Assembly: GCA_023268355.1 (NCBI GenBank)
Contig: JALNJK010000001.1
Span: forward strand, 1 to 64,000
Direction: 5' to 3'
DNA from: Candidatus Terraquivivens tengchongensis
Lineage (GTDB): Archaea > Thermoproteota > Nitrososphaeria_A > Caldarchaeales > Wolframiiraptoraceae
DNA: 64,000 bases
Shown piece after piece: positions 1-7,907 of this stretch (positions are counted from its first letter, which is position 1; each line of letters starts with the position of its first letter). The position numbers and the translations under genes are program-made. Under the pieces are notes generated by a model. That model saw nothing but the letters and a program-made list of their open reading frames with translations. It was not told the DNA's origin and ran no database searches.

Positions 1-1
1 C

Positions 2-115
2 CTCGCAAGCATCGTAGAGAGGTTTGAGTTTGGTTTAATAGATGACAACATAACGGTCCCGCTTGTCGGTTTCGTATCCTTGCTACTCCTCACAGGTCCT
101 ATGAAAATTATATAG
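2..115 (+). CDS. C-terminal end of a dolichol/diacylglycerol kinase-like membrane protein (partial)
   Basis: Only the last 37 codons lie in the window; the reading frame enters from the left edge and stops at TAG 113-115. The tail contains the stretch GLIDDNITVPLVGF followed by a hydrophobic run. A DDN-x-T-x-P-L motif near the C-terminus is typical of CTP-dependent polyprenol/dolichol, phytol and diacylglycerol kinases, which are membrane proteins. The match rests on one short motif, so the family call is moderate and the exact substrate cannot be judged. Confidence 0.5.
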   Translation, partial: LASIVERFEFGLIDDNITVPLVGFVSLLLLTGPMKII

Positions 116-201
116 AAAATTACGGCTAAGCAAAACGTTTGCGAGCTATGTTGCACCAGAATCAAGGAGGTCAACATGGGCGATTGTGCCGGTGGATTTG
201 A

Positions 202-699
202 ATGAGGTTGTGGTCCATTCATCCAAAATACTTGGACGTGAAAGGTTTGGTCGCACTTTGGAGGGAGGGGCTCTTAGCGAAGAAGGTTTTAGAGGGGTGC
301 ACTCGGGGTTATGCAAATCACCCTCAGCTTGAGAGATTTAAGATGTATAAGAACCCGGTGGAGCTAATAAACGCATATCTATATCAGGTTTATCTTGAAG
401 CAAGTCGCAGAAACTACAAGTTCGACCTGTCAAAGATAAGGCCCATAATCTTGTTGGGAGAGATAACTATCACTAGAGGGCAACTTGAGTTCGAGTTTAT
501 GCACTTGCTGATTAAGCTTAAGAAGAGAGATAGGAAAAAATTTGGTGAGTTGAAAAATTTATCGACCGACGAATTGGAGGCTAATCCTGTATTTAGAGTG
601 GTAGACGGTGGAATTGAACCATGGGAAAGAACTAAAAAATTCTCTATAACGGATCAGAATAATGCCAGCAATTACGAAAATCGTACGATATTGCCTTAA
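202..699 (+). CDS. Pyrimidine dimer DNA glycosylase family protein
   Basis: A 165-residue protein beginning MRLWSIHPKYLD, followed by KGLVALWREGLLAKKVL and NHPQLERF. These are the hallmark N-terminal motifs of the family related to T4 endonuclease V (Pfam Pyr_excise), whose founder cleaves the glycosidic bond at UV-induced pyrimidine dimers using its N-terminal amine. The length is close to that of the family. GGTGG at 191-195 sits 6 nt before the ATG. The gene stands alone between the kinase-like fragment and the glutamate-synthase-like gene. Activity on dimers is inferred from the family; many archaeal members are untested. Confidence 0.8.
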   Translation: MRLWSIHPKYLDVKGLVALWREGLLAKKVLEGCTRGYANHPQLERFKMYKNPVELINAYLYQVYLEASRRNYKFDLSKIRPIILLGEITITRGQLEFEFMHLLIKLKKRDRKKFGELKNLSTDELEANPVFRVVDGGIEPWERTKKFSITDQNNASNYENRTILP

Positions 700-756
700 T
701 AATGAAGTTTATAACACAGTGCTTTTAAGTTTTTGGAAAAAATTGGAGGCGAGATG

Positions 757-2346
757 ATGGATTCAAGGTATCTGAATTCAAAGTCCACGACTTGGACGTC
801 CCTTCGAGTTAGAGATCCAGCAGCCACTTCCGGAATGTGTCCTCTCTGCATCGATGAATGCCCGGTTATCTGCGAAATATCCCTCTCGGCTTTTAGGGGA
901 AGAGAAGCGCTATATCCGGCTCCTTTCCTCTTCGGACATGCTACGGCCGGTGCAGTCAAGGATTACGGCCTTGATTGGAGTCACTTTAACTTCCACTGCG
1001 AAGTTCGAGGAGCTGAAGGGATTGTGCCCGACCCTGATAGTGCGTTATTCCCAAACGTTGACGTGGAGGCGAAGGTCGGCGGAATAAAGCTAAAGATGCC
1101 AGTAATCACCGGAGCCTTAGGCTCGACAGATGTTGCCGCTACATATTGGAGGAGCATTGCAGCCGGTGCTGCCTTGTCCGGCATAGTTGTTACAATAGGT
1201 GAGAACGTTGGAGGCATGGATCCAAATGCCGTGATTAGCGGTGGGAAGATTACAAAATCACCAGCTCTCGAAGAGAGAGTTAAGGCATATAGGGAGTTCT
1301 GGGATGGGAAGTACGGCGGCATAGCTCTCCAAACAAATGTCGAGGATGAGAGACTCGGAGTGGACATTTATGGCATAAGCAAACTCGAGGTTAACATAAT
1401 CGAGAGAAAGTGGGGACAAGGAGCCAAGGCAATCGGCGGAGAGGTCAGAGTCTTCAACCTGGAAAAGGCCTTAATGTTGAAGAAAAGAGGCTACCTTGTC
1501 ATACCGGATCCGGAGGATCCAGCAGTCCAAGAGGCATTCAAGAACGGCCAAATACACAGTTTTGAGAGGCACAGTAGGGTTGGGATGGCAACAAAAGAAG
1601 AGTTCTTAGAAGGCATAGATAAACTAAGAGAAGCCGGAGCGAAGTACATAAGCCTGAAGACCGGAGCCTATAGGCCTGCGGCGACAGCTTACACACTTAA
1701 GCTTGCATCTGAGGCAAAAATAGATTATATAACCTTCGACGGATGCGAGGGCGGAACCGGGATGAGCCCAGTCCCAATGATGGATGAGATGGGAATCCCA
1801 ACTGTCTACTTGGAAGCGTTGGTCCTAAAATGCGCACAAATCTTGAGCAAGAAGGGTAGGTACGTCCCAGACATAGTTATGGCCGGAGGTTTCATCAATG
1901 AAACGCAGATATTGAAGGCAATAGCCTTGAGCAACTTCGGTGACCAACCATACGTTAAGGCCGTGGTAATAGGTAGAGCAATGCTAACTGCTGCGATGAA
2001 GGCAGAATACTTTGCAAGATTAGCTAAGGAGGAGAAAATCCCAGAAAGCTTCACGAAATACTATGGCAAAACTCCTGAAAAATTCTTCGCAGCATTACCA
2101 GAATTGAAAAATGTTGTCCAAGACGTATCTAAGATTCCATGTGGAGCCTTAGGTGTCTATAGTTATTTGGAGAGGATTAAGATCGGGATGCAGCAACTTC
2201 TCGCTGGTTTGAGAAAATTCAAGCTATACCTGATATCAAGAAATGATATCTTTGCGTTGAGCGAGAGGGCGGCAAAAGCTACTGGGATACCGCTTGCAGA
2301 AGAATCCGGAGTAGATGAGATTGAGGCAATACTGCTAGATGATTGA
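757..2346 (+). CDS. Stand-alone FMN-binding glutamate synthase domain protein
   Basis: About 529 residues resembling the FMN/synthase domain of glutamate synthase large subunit (GltB domain 2) without the amidotransferase domain. The FMN/phosphate-binding core is visible as FDGCEGGTGMSP, followed by MAGGFINE and VVIGRAM on the later strands of the TIM barrel. Near the N-terminus a CxxCxxxCxxxC pattern (residues 28-39) suggests a small Fe-S cluster. The frame is open back to a TTG at 733, but GGAGG at 745-749 sits 7 nt before the ATG at 757 (4 nt before an ATG at 754), so I prefer 757. Archaeal relatives are proposed to make glutamate or to modify it (for example N-methylglutamate synthase subunits). 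No glutaminase partner is nearby, so the substrate is open. Confidence 0.85.
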   Translation: MDSRYLNSKSTTWTSLRVRDPAATSGMCPLCIDECPVICEISLSAFRGREALYPAPFLFGHATAGAVKDYGLDWSHFNFHCEVRGAEGIVPDPDSALFPNVDVEAKVGGIKLKMPVITGALGSTDVAATYWRSIAAGAALSGIVVTIGENVGGMDPNAVISGGKITKSPALEERVKAYREFWDGKYGGIALQTNVEDERLGVDIYGISKLEVNIIERKWGQGAKAIGGEVRVFNLEKALMLKKRGYLVIPDPEDPAVQEAFKNGQIHSFERHSRVGMATKEEFLEGIDKLREAGAKYISLKTGAYRPAATAYTLKLASEAKIDYITFDGCEGGTGMSPVPMMDEMGIPTVYLEALVLKCAQILSKKGRYVPDIVMAGGFINETQILKAIALSNFGDQPYVKAVVIGRAMLTAAMKAEYFARLAKEEKIPESFTKYYGKTPEKFFAALPELKNVVQDVSKIPCGALGVYSYLERIKIGMQQLLAGLRKFKLYLISRNDIFALSERAAKATGIPLAEESGVDEIEAILLDD

Positions 2347-2589
2347 ACCCTGAGATGAGTTTATACAGAGTCAAGTAAAATTCACCAATATTTTTTAAGT
2401 TTTGACATAAACTATGCCGCGATTTTTGCTCTGAGACCGATTATTCTGCACAAGTCACTCATTACATAAGGTCAGTCTGCCCGTCGAGTATCATAAATCA
2501 ACTCGGACGTTGCTCATCATCCCACATCATTATTGAGGGCCAGGTTTATATAAGCATAAAAAATTTAGGAACTTGTTAAAAACGCATCT

Positions 2590-3072
2590 CTAAGGCTTCG
2601 TTATCACCGTCTTTGTCAAGGTTATAATCTCCGTTACTTTAGAATTTTCCACATCAACCTTCACAAACGTTCTCGCTGAATCTTTGCTTAACACTACGAT
2701 AGCTCCGGTTGCCTTCATCGTGACACTGCCATCATCCCCGACTATGGCTTTCACTATGGGTCTTACACCAATAACGCTGTACCCATCGTTTAGCAGGTTT
2801 TGCACATCCTTGTCGCTTTTGGCTATGCTGAGTACTTTGTCTTTAAACCCCTCGCTAACCTCGAAGAATCCAAAGCATCCTTGTCCGCGCATCATCTTAT
2901 GCGGCCATCCGTTCGGTACAATTCCTAGGTTTCCGTTGTTCCATGCTGGAGGATTGTTCTGTTCGATGAAAAGAGATGCGGCGCTGACGGTTGGGTATGT
3001 CACTATTATCGCAACCGCTACGGCTATGGTAGCTATACTCAGCGAGGCGATCAGCATCTTCTTCCTATCCAC
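2590..3072 (-). CDS. Secreted or membrane-anchored small protein, unknown function
   Basis: Begins with a short basic segment (MDRKKM) and one hydrophobic helix of about 24 residues ending TVSA, which looks like a signal peptide or anchor. A roughly 120-residue extracellular domain follows, with alternating beta-type segments (VIGVRPIVKAIV, GAIVVLS, FVKVDVENSKVTEIITL), loosely PepSY-like. The frame is open to a TTG at 3096, but a perfect GGAGGTGA lies just upstream of the GTG at 3072 with 8 nt spacing, so that start is preferred. It is divergent from the HTH/membrane-protein pair at 3221. I do not recognise a named family. Confidence 0.6.
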   Translation of the reverse strand: MDRKKMLIASLSIATIAVAVAIIVTYPTVSAASLFIEQNNPPAWNNGNLGIVPNGWPHKMMRGQGCFGFFEVSEGFKDKVLSIAKSDKDVQNLLNDGYSVIGVRPIVKAIVGDDGSVTMKATGAIVVLSKDSARTFVKVDVENSKVTEIITLTKTVITKP

Positions 3073-3220
3073 ACTTTTCACCTCCACTTTCGCCAAGCTA
3101 ACGGCCCGTTCGAATTAAAGCGTTTTCCAAAATTAACTCCAATTCATTTCCAAATTCAGAAATGGGGAGCATGTTTATAATCAGGATGATGTAAGCTTCA
3201 ACCAAAGCTGGATTGCATAA

Positions 3221-3523
3221 ATGTCAGGTGAAGCACACCCTCTGAAGTATTTGCTCGGCTGGTTGATTGCAGGCACGAGAGGCGGATTGACGAGAGCGAA
3301 GATACTCATGACATTAAAAGAAGCTCCGCAGAATGCGAACCAGCTGGCGAATAGGCTCAAAATGGACTACAGAACGATAAGGCACCACCTTGAGGTCCTC
3401 GAAAGGAACAACTTGGTAGTGTCTACGGGAGAAGGTTATGGTACTACGTATTTTTTATCCCCTGTTATGGAGGAGAATTATGCCTTGTTTGAAGAGATTG
3501 TGAGGAAAATTTGGAAAAAGTAG
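3221..3523 (+). CDS. Winged-helix transcriptional regulator (ArsR-like)
   Basis: A 100-residue protein that is essentially one winged helix-turn-helix domain. LTRAKILMTLKEAPQNANQLANRLKMDYRTIRHHLEVLERNNLV is an HTH in which TIRHHLEVLE is the recognition helix, followed by the wing TGEGYGTTYFLS. No metal-binding cysteines are visible, so metal sensing is not supported. It ends 17 bp before the membrane protein at 3541, and the two are probably co-transcribed. This is the usual arrangement of an archaeal regulator with a membrane partner of unknown function. Confidence 0.75.
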   Translation: MSGEAHPLKYLLGWLIAGTRGGLTRAKILMTLKEAPQNANQLANRLKMDYRTIRHHLEVLERNNLVVSTGEGYGTTYFLSPVMEENYALFEEIVRKIWKK

Positions 3524-3540
3524 AAAAGGGGGTGATGCAA

Positions 3541-3993
3541 GTGAATGATAAAATGAGCCAAAGATCTACGGCTTGGTTATTATTCATACTTCTGCCAATT
3601 CTTGTGATAGCTGTAATGTTGATTATTATGTGGATGGCATCTACGCTTTGGTATTTCCAGCTTGCATGGCGTCCTAGATTTCATCTGTACGTCATCCCAG
3701 GAGACATAGAGTTTTTCTACATAGCGAAGACTGTTGTCTCAACTGTCAACATAGCTCTTTTAATCTTCTTGCTGATAGTGTACGTTGACATATACAGAAA
3801 AACTAGGTCTGAGTTTACTGTCGGGCTGATAATATTTTCGGTAATCTTGTTCCTATACGCCCTTACCTCTAACCCTTTGATAATGTGGGCTTGCGGGTTT
3901 AGGCCGTTCGGTCTGGGACCGTTTGCATTGTTGCCCGACCTATTCACATTTGCGGCACTCGTCGTTCTTTTGTACATCAGCATCAAATATTAA
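3541..3993 (+). CDS. Four-helix integral membrane protein, unknown
   Basis: About 150 residues with four predicted membrane segments: ILLPILVIAVMLIIMWMA, VVSTVNIALLIFLLIVYV, FTVGLIIFSVILFLYAL and a C-terminal segment ending VVLLYISIKY. The frame is open from a TTG at 3511, but GGGGGTGAT at 3528-3536 positions the GTG at 3541 (ATG 3553 is an alternative). It follows the ArsR-like regulator in a likely two-gene operon. No conserved catalytic motif is visible. Confidence 0.6.
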   Translation: MNDKMSQRSTAWLLFILLPILVIAVMLIIMWMASTLWYFQLAWRPRFHLYVIPGDIEFFYIAKTVVSTVNIALLIFLLIVYVDIYRKTRSEFTVGLIIFSVILFLYALTSNPLIMWACGFRPFGLGPFALLPDLFTFAALVVLLYISIKY

Positions 3994-4096
3994 CAAAATG
4001 CCCATTTAGAATTATGATTTAGTTAAACCAAGCATTTGCATTATACCCATGCTCGCCCTAATTGATAATTAAGTATTGATTGGTACTCGTTCTTAG

Positions 4097-4155
4097 AGTA
4101 TATAGAGTAATTAGTTCAGCATGCTGGAAAAAATTTCTGCGGTGCTGAACTAATT
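4097..4155. repeat. Palindromic intergenic repeat, copy 1
   Basis: Contains a perfect 13-bp inverted repeat, AATTAGTTCAGCA (4109-4121) and its complement (4143-4155), with a 21-nt spacer holding GGAAAAAATTTC. The left flank is AGTATATAGAGT (4097-4108). The same flank, arms and spacer core recur in opposite orientation at 47623-47682. It lies between the end of a membrane-protein gene and the promoter of the acyl-CoA ligase. It could be a small RNA hairpin, a bidirectional terminator or a miniature mobile element. Confidence 0.8.
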
Positions 4156-4182
4156 CGGGATAAAAAAGCGATCCCGTCTTAA

Positions 4183-4192
4183 GCTTATATAC
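4183..4192 (+). promoter_or_regulatory. TATA-box promoter of the acyl-CoA ligase gene
   Basis: GCTTATATAC lies about 32 nt before the ATG at 4220. It would place the transcription start only a few bases upstream of the start codon, a common archaeal arrangement. Confidence 0.5.
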
Positions 4193-4219
4193 TGTGCTAA
4201 TTCTTTCTTTTAGAATAAA

Positions 4220-5854
4220 ATGGATCGACCCTGGTACAGGTTCTACCCCGAAGGCGTACCTAGGTCTATAGATTATCCAGAGATGCCGCTTCATGGTCTG
4301 TTGGAGCGCTCCGCCTCGGCCTATCCGGAAAAGATCGCGGTCGTTTCTGGCGAGAATGGGTATAGGTTGACGTATCGTGAGCTGAACGAATTAGCATCCC
4401 GCTTCGCAAATGTGCTGATCAGCATGGATGCGGCCAGGGGTGATAGGGTTGCGCTTTTCTTACCTAACATACCGCAGTTCTTGATAGCATACTATGGTGC
4501 GCTTAAGGCTGGTTGTGTGGTGACAACCATAAGCCCGCTGGCACGTGAGAACACGTTGCTCTTCCAGCTTAACGACTCTGAGGCTGAGAGCTTGGTCGTT
4601 TACGAGCCTTTACTTCCTACATTTCTTAAGGTTGCATCTTCAACAAAAGTTAAGAGAATATTCGTAACAGGTGGTGACACAAACAAACCGCCCCAGCTCC
4701 CAGAAGGAAATTACCATTGGTTTGACGTGGTGTTATCGAAATACTCTCCGGAACCACCAAAAGTCGAGATAAATCCGAAGAGGGATCTTGCCTGTCTCCA
4801 GTATACTGGAGGAACGACGGGTACACCCAAAGGGGCAATGCTAACGCACTTCAACATGGTATCGAATGCTATAGCGTTCTCGGTCTGGACAAGATGTAGA
4901 CCTGCAAAAGAAGTCTTTCTAACGGTGCTACCACTCTCCCATATATTCGGGATGACGACATCGATGAATGCGCCAATCTATACTGTTGGAACGATCGTTC
5001 TACTTCAAAAGTTTGACGTAAAGAAAGTTTTGGAGACAATTCAGAGTTATGGTGTAACAGTTTTTTGTGGCGTGCCGACGATGTATGCGCTTATAGTTGC
5101 ATCACCTGAGGTGCAATCTTATAACCTCAGGTCAATAAGATGTTGTATATCTGGCGGCTCTCCACTCCCACCGGAAGTTCAGAGAAAATTCATCCAGCTT
5201 ACAGGTGGCGTACTCGTGGAAGGCTACGGTCTAACAGAGTGCTCACCTGGAACGCATACAAACCCGGTTGACCCCAGCATGAAATCCGTCAAGATAGGCT
5301 CCATCGGCTTACCCTGGCCTGATGTAGATGCAAGGATAGTTGACCTTGAGACTGGAAGCAAGACGTTACCTCCCGGAGAGATAGGCGAGCTTGTCATAAA
5401 GGGGCCGCAGGTCATGCTAGGCTACTGGAAGAGGCCCGAAGAGACTAGGGAGGTGCTGAGGGACGGCTGGCTATACACGGGCGACGTGGCAAAGATGGAC
5501 GAAGACGGATACTTCTACATCGTCGACAGGAAGAAGGACCTCATCAAACATAAAGGCTATTCAGTATACCCGAGGGAGGTCGAAGATGTCATATACGAAC
5601 ATCCAGCCGTGAAGCTTTGCGCGGTCGTTGGCAAGCCCGACCCGGTTGCGGGTGAGGTGCCAAAAGCATTTGTTGTGTTGAAGGACGGAGCCCAGCTGAC
5701 GGCGGACGAGCTGATCAACTTCCTGAAGGAAAGACTGGAGCCGTACAAGCTTGTGAGGGAGGTGGAGTTCAGAAAGGAGCTGCCTCTGACGTCTGCGGGT
5801 AAGGTTCATAGAAGGCTTTTGAGGGAAGAGGAGCTCAGCAAAGCATCAAAGTAA
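4220..5854 (+). CDS. AMP-forming long-chain acyl-CoA synthetase
   Basis: A 544-residue member of the adenylate-forming (ANL) superfamily. It activates a carboxylic acid with ATP and transfers it to CoA. The phosphate loop YTGGTTGTPKG is at about 195-205. VLPLSHIFG, YGLTECSP, the hinge region GWLYTGDVAKMDEDGYFYIVDRKKDLIKHKGY and the C-terminal catalytic lysine in LTSAGKVHRR are all present. Sequence and length fit long- or medium-chain fatty-acid CoA ligases, but chain length cannot be read from the sequence. It has its own promoter and no obvious beta-oxidation neighbours here. Confidence 0.9.
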   Translation: MDRPWYRFYPEGVPRSIDYPEMPLHGLLERSASAYPEKIAVVSGENGYRLTYRELNELASRFANVLISMDAARGDRVALFLPNIPQFLIAYYGALKAGCVVTTISPLARENTLLFQLNDSEAESLVVYEPLLPTFLKVASSTKVKRIFVTGGDTNKPPQLPEGNYHWFDVVLSKYSPEPPKVEINPKRDLACLQYTGGTTGTPKGAMLTHFNMVSNAIAFSVWTRCRPAKEVFLTVLPLSHIFGMTTSMNAPIYTVGTIVLLQKFDVKKVLETIQSYGVTVFCGVPTMYALIVASPEVQSYNLRSIRCCISGGSPLPPEVQRKFIQLTGGVLVEGYGLTECSPGTHTNPVDPSMKSVKIGSIGLPWPDVDARIVDLETGSKTLPPGEIGELVIKGPQVMLGYWKRPEETREVLRDGWLYTGDVAKMDEDGYFYIVDRKKDLIKHKGYSVYPREVEDVIYEHPAVKLCAVVGKPDPVAGEVPKAFVVLKDGAQLTADELINFLKERLEPYKLVREVEFRKELPLTSAGKVHRRLLREEELSKASK

Positions 5855-5877
5855 TGCCTCAAAAAATTGGATTGGTG

Positions 5878-6630
5878 TTAAATTTTCTCGAGTAGCAGCT
5901 CCGACATCCCCGGGAACTTTCTCAGCTTAGATGGTGGTTTTGGATAGGCTTTGCTACTATGGATGAGCCTAAGTTCCGCCATGAGTTTGGCGAGCTTTAT
6001 CGATACCGGTACCGGGTCTATGACCGGTACGCCTACAACTTCCTGAACGTCTTTTGCCATACCTACCATCCCTGTACATCCTAAGATTATCACATCAGCA
6101 CCATCTTCCTTTATCGCAATCTTTGATTCCTCGACCAACTTCTCCTTAACTAACTCTCTCTTCGTATCCAACTCGAGCACAGGCACCTCCACGGACCTTA
6201 CCGATGCAAGGTTTTGTATGAAACCATATTCTCTGGCCTTTCTCCAAAAAAGTGGGACCACGTTCTCTAAGATAGTGATCACCGAGAACCTATCACCGAG
6301 CATCGACGCCATCGCCATCGTAGCTTGACACGGACCGATCACGGGTATTCTCACGATTTCCTTTGCAGCATTCAGGGCTATATCTCCCATACAATCCAGG
6401 AACACGGCATCGAAACCATTAACCTCAGCTTCCTTAACCTTCTCCAGAACCCAAGGCGATGCTATCCTGTCATCAAATTCTGACTCAATAGAGGCCGGCC
6501 CTTGTTCTAAGCTGACCAAGCTCACCTCAAGGTTTTCATCTCGGATTTGCTCGATTTCTCTTCGCGTAACTTCCTCCAAAGCAGGATTCTTCAATATGGG
6601 AAGAACTACTAGGATCCTTACTTTTCGCAT
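5878..6630 (-). CDS. Asp/Glu/hydantoin racemase family protein
   Basis: About 250 residues starting MRKVRILVVLPI. The two catalytic cysteines of the racemase family are visible: VFLDCMGDIAL in the N-terminal half and VIILGCTGMVGM in the C-terminal half. This two-cysteine architecture is used by aspartate, glutamate, hydantoin and allantoin racemases. The frame is open to 6789, but the extra N-terminus lacks homology-like character and overlaps the DUF917 gene, so the internal ATG (6628-6630) is preferred. It follows the DUF917 gene on the same strand. A role in catabolism of a hydantoin or amino-acid derivative is inferred from that pairing. Confidence 0.8.
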   Translation of the reverse strand: MRKVRILVVLPILKNPALEEVTRREIEQIRDENLEVSLVSLEQGPASIESEFDDRIASPWVLEKVKEAEVNGFDAVFLDCMGDIALNAAKEIVRIPVIGPCQATMAMASMLGDRFSVITILENVVPLFWRKAREYGFIQNLASVRSVEVPVLELDTKRELVKEKLVEESKIAIKEDGADVIILGCTGMVGMAKDVQEVVGVPVIDPVPVSIKLAKLMAELRLIHSSKAYPKPPSKLRKFPGMSELLLEKI

Positions 6631-6695
6631 ATACTTGTAAACAAAAAAGTAGGATAAAAGGTGTTTTGGGTCTTTACAGTATTGTGGTTCCGATT

Positions 6696-7748
6696 TTAGA
6701 GGAGCTTTTCTATGGGTATGTATTCGCCAGTATAGCCCAGCTCGGCGAGGACTGGACGGAACACGGCAAGCCCCTCGGGCGTCCTCCACTTTTCGTAAGC
6801 CTTTATTCCTATCACGGCAACCTCTAAACCTTCTTTTATATCAGCGTTGGTTAAGGGCCGTCCGTCCGTCGTCATCCAGCATATTAAGTCGGGCGATATT
6901 GCTATGGGTTTTCCTGCCCTCCAGGCTATCATGTTCTCGTTCTTATAGTCTACACGTATGTCTGCGACGTAGACCCTTCCATAGTCAAAGCCTCCCTTGG
7001 TTTCGACTTCCTTCTTAGTAACCTTCCCCCTGGCGATCTCAAAACCGTTCGTGACTTCCACTACAGCCTTGACGGGGTCTTTACCCTTATCCCTCGCCTC
7101 CCTAATGGCCCTGCCCACCTTTTCGGCCATCGTGTAGGTTCCGCTTATTACTGCCTTCTTCATCTGCCAGCCTGCCATGGGGTGACATGCAATGCCGGCT
7201 TGCATGCCAAAAGCCACGGTTATGCCCCTAGCCATCTTTTCGGCCATCGGAGCGTCTACGGGGTAAAGGATAGCCGAATTCCCGTGAGCATCTGCCAGCG
7301 TAACTGGGGCTAAAGGCACGTTTTGCACGTAGAACATCGTCATCTCCAGCTGTGGTATGGCCCTTCCTACCCCATCTCCGTCGATTGCCGGAACACCGCT
7401 TGCCGCAGCAGCATGGAGCGGAGTTATTGAGTTAAAGCCTCCGGTTTCAATCGCAATAATATAATCCATCTTCCTGCCAACTACCTGTTCCAACAATCTG
7501 AGGGCAGGTATGTCCTCGTTTTTCCACCCTCTTTTAAGCAATACTTCCGGAGCACCCATGCCCGCCACGACCGCTACCATACAATAGTCCGGCACTTCCT
7601 CCGGGCTTACCATCCGAACTCCTTCACTAATTTCCAGTATGCTCTTAACGAGTTGCATTCCGTTCTCAGGAGAACCGCCACCACCAGCACCAAGTAGAGT
7701 GGCTCCGTATACAATATCCTTTAGCTCTTTTTCCTTTAAGATTCTCAT
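6696..7748 (-). CDS. DUF917 family protein (S-methyl thiohydantoin desulfurase-like)
   Basis: A 350-residue DUF917 protein with the glycine-rich N-terminal motif GATLLGAGGGGSPENG, then VAGMGAPEVLL, IETGGFNS and VPAIDGDGVGRAIPQ. Some DUF917 members are hydantoinase-like or desulfurate thiohydantoins. GGAGG lies about 8 nt before the ATG. The racemase gene follows on the same strand and the Pot-type ABC importer diverges from it. Together these suggest uptake and catabolism of a small nitrogenous compound; that substrate link is inference. Confidence 0.85.
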   Translation of the reverse strand: MRILKEKELKDIVYGATLLGAGGGGSPENGMQLVKSILEISEGVRMVSPEEVPDYCMVAVVAGMGAPEVLLKRGWKNEDIPALRLLEQVVGRKMDYIIAIETGGFNSITPLHAAAASGVPAIDGDGVGRAIPQLEMTMFYVQNVPLAPVTLADAHGNSAILYPVDAPMAEKMARGITVAFGMQAGIACHPMAGWQMKKAVISGTYTMAEKVGRAIREARDKGKDPVKAVVEVTNGFEIARGKVTKKEVETKGGFDYGRVYVADIRVDYKNENMIAWRAGKPIAISPDLICWMTTDGRPLTNADIKEGLEVAVIGIKAYEKWRTPEGLAVFRPVLAELGYTGEYIPIEKLL

Positions 7749-7862
7749 TTTAAATTCCTCCGACGGGCAAAACGAAAGAAGATGCGCTTATAAGTTTTTC
7801 GTGCGATGAATGGATTGTAAAACGCATAACAAGAAATCCTCGGAAATCGTGCTAAAATTTGT

Positions 7863-7878
7863 AAAAATATAAGTATAA
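7863..7878 (+). promoter_or_regulatory. AT-rich TATA promoter of the ABC importer operon
   Basis: The tract AAAAATATAAGTATAA lies 30-45 nt before the ATG at 7908, in the intergenic space shared with the divergent DUF917 gene. A GGTG-type binding site follows at about 7893. It is the only clear TATA element in this gap on the plus strand. Confidence 0.45.
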
Positions 7879-7907
7879 GTAGTTAATAAAGAAGGTGCGG
7901 TGCCACT

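Noticed and set aside
2462-2520. Weak inverted repeat GTCGAGT/ACTCGGAC in the gap after the GltB-like gene
   Set aside because: One mismatch in a 7-8 bp arm with a 10-nt loop; too weak to claim a regulatory site or terminator.
5878-6789. Longer N-terminus for the racemase (start at 6789)
   Set aside because: The extra 53 residues are Arg/Pro/His-rich and overlap the DUF917 gene; family homology begins at MRKVRILVVLPI.
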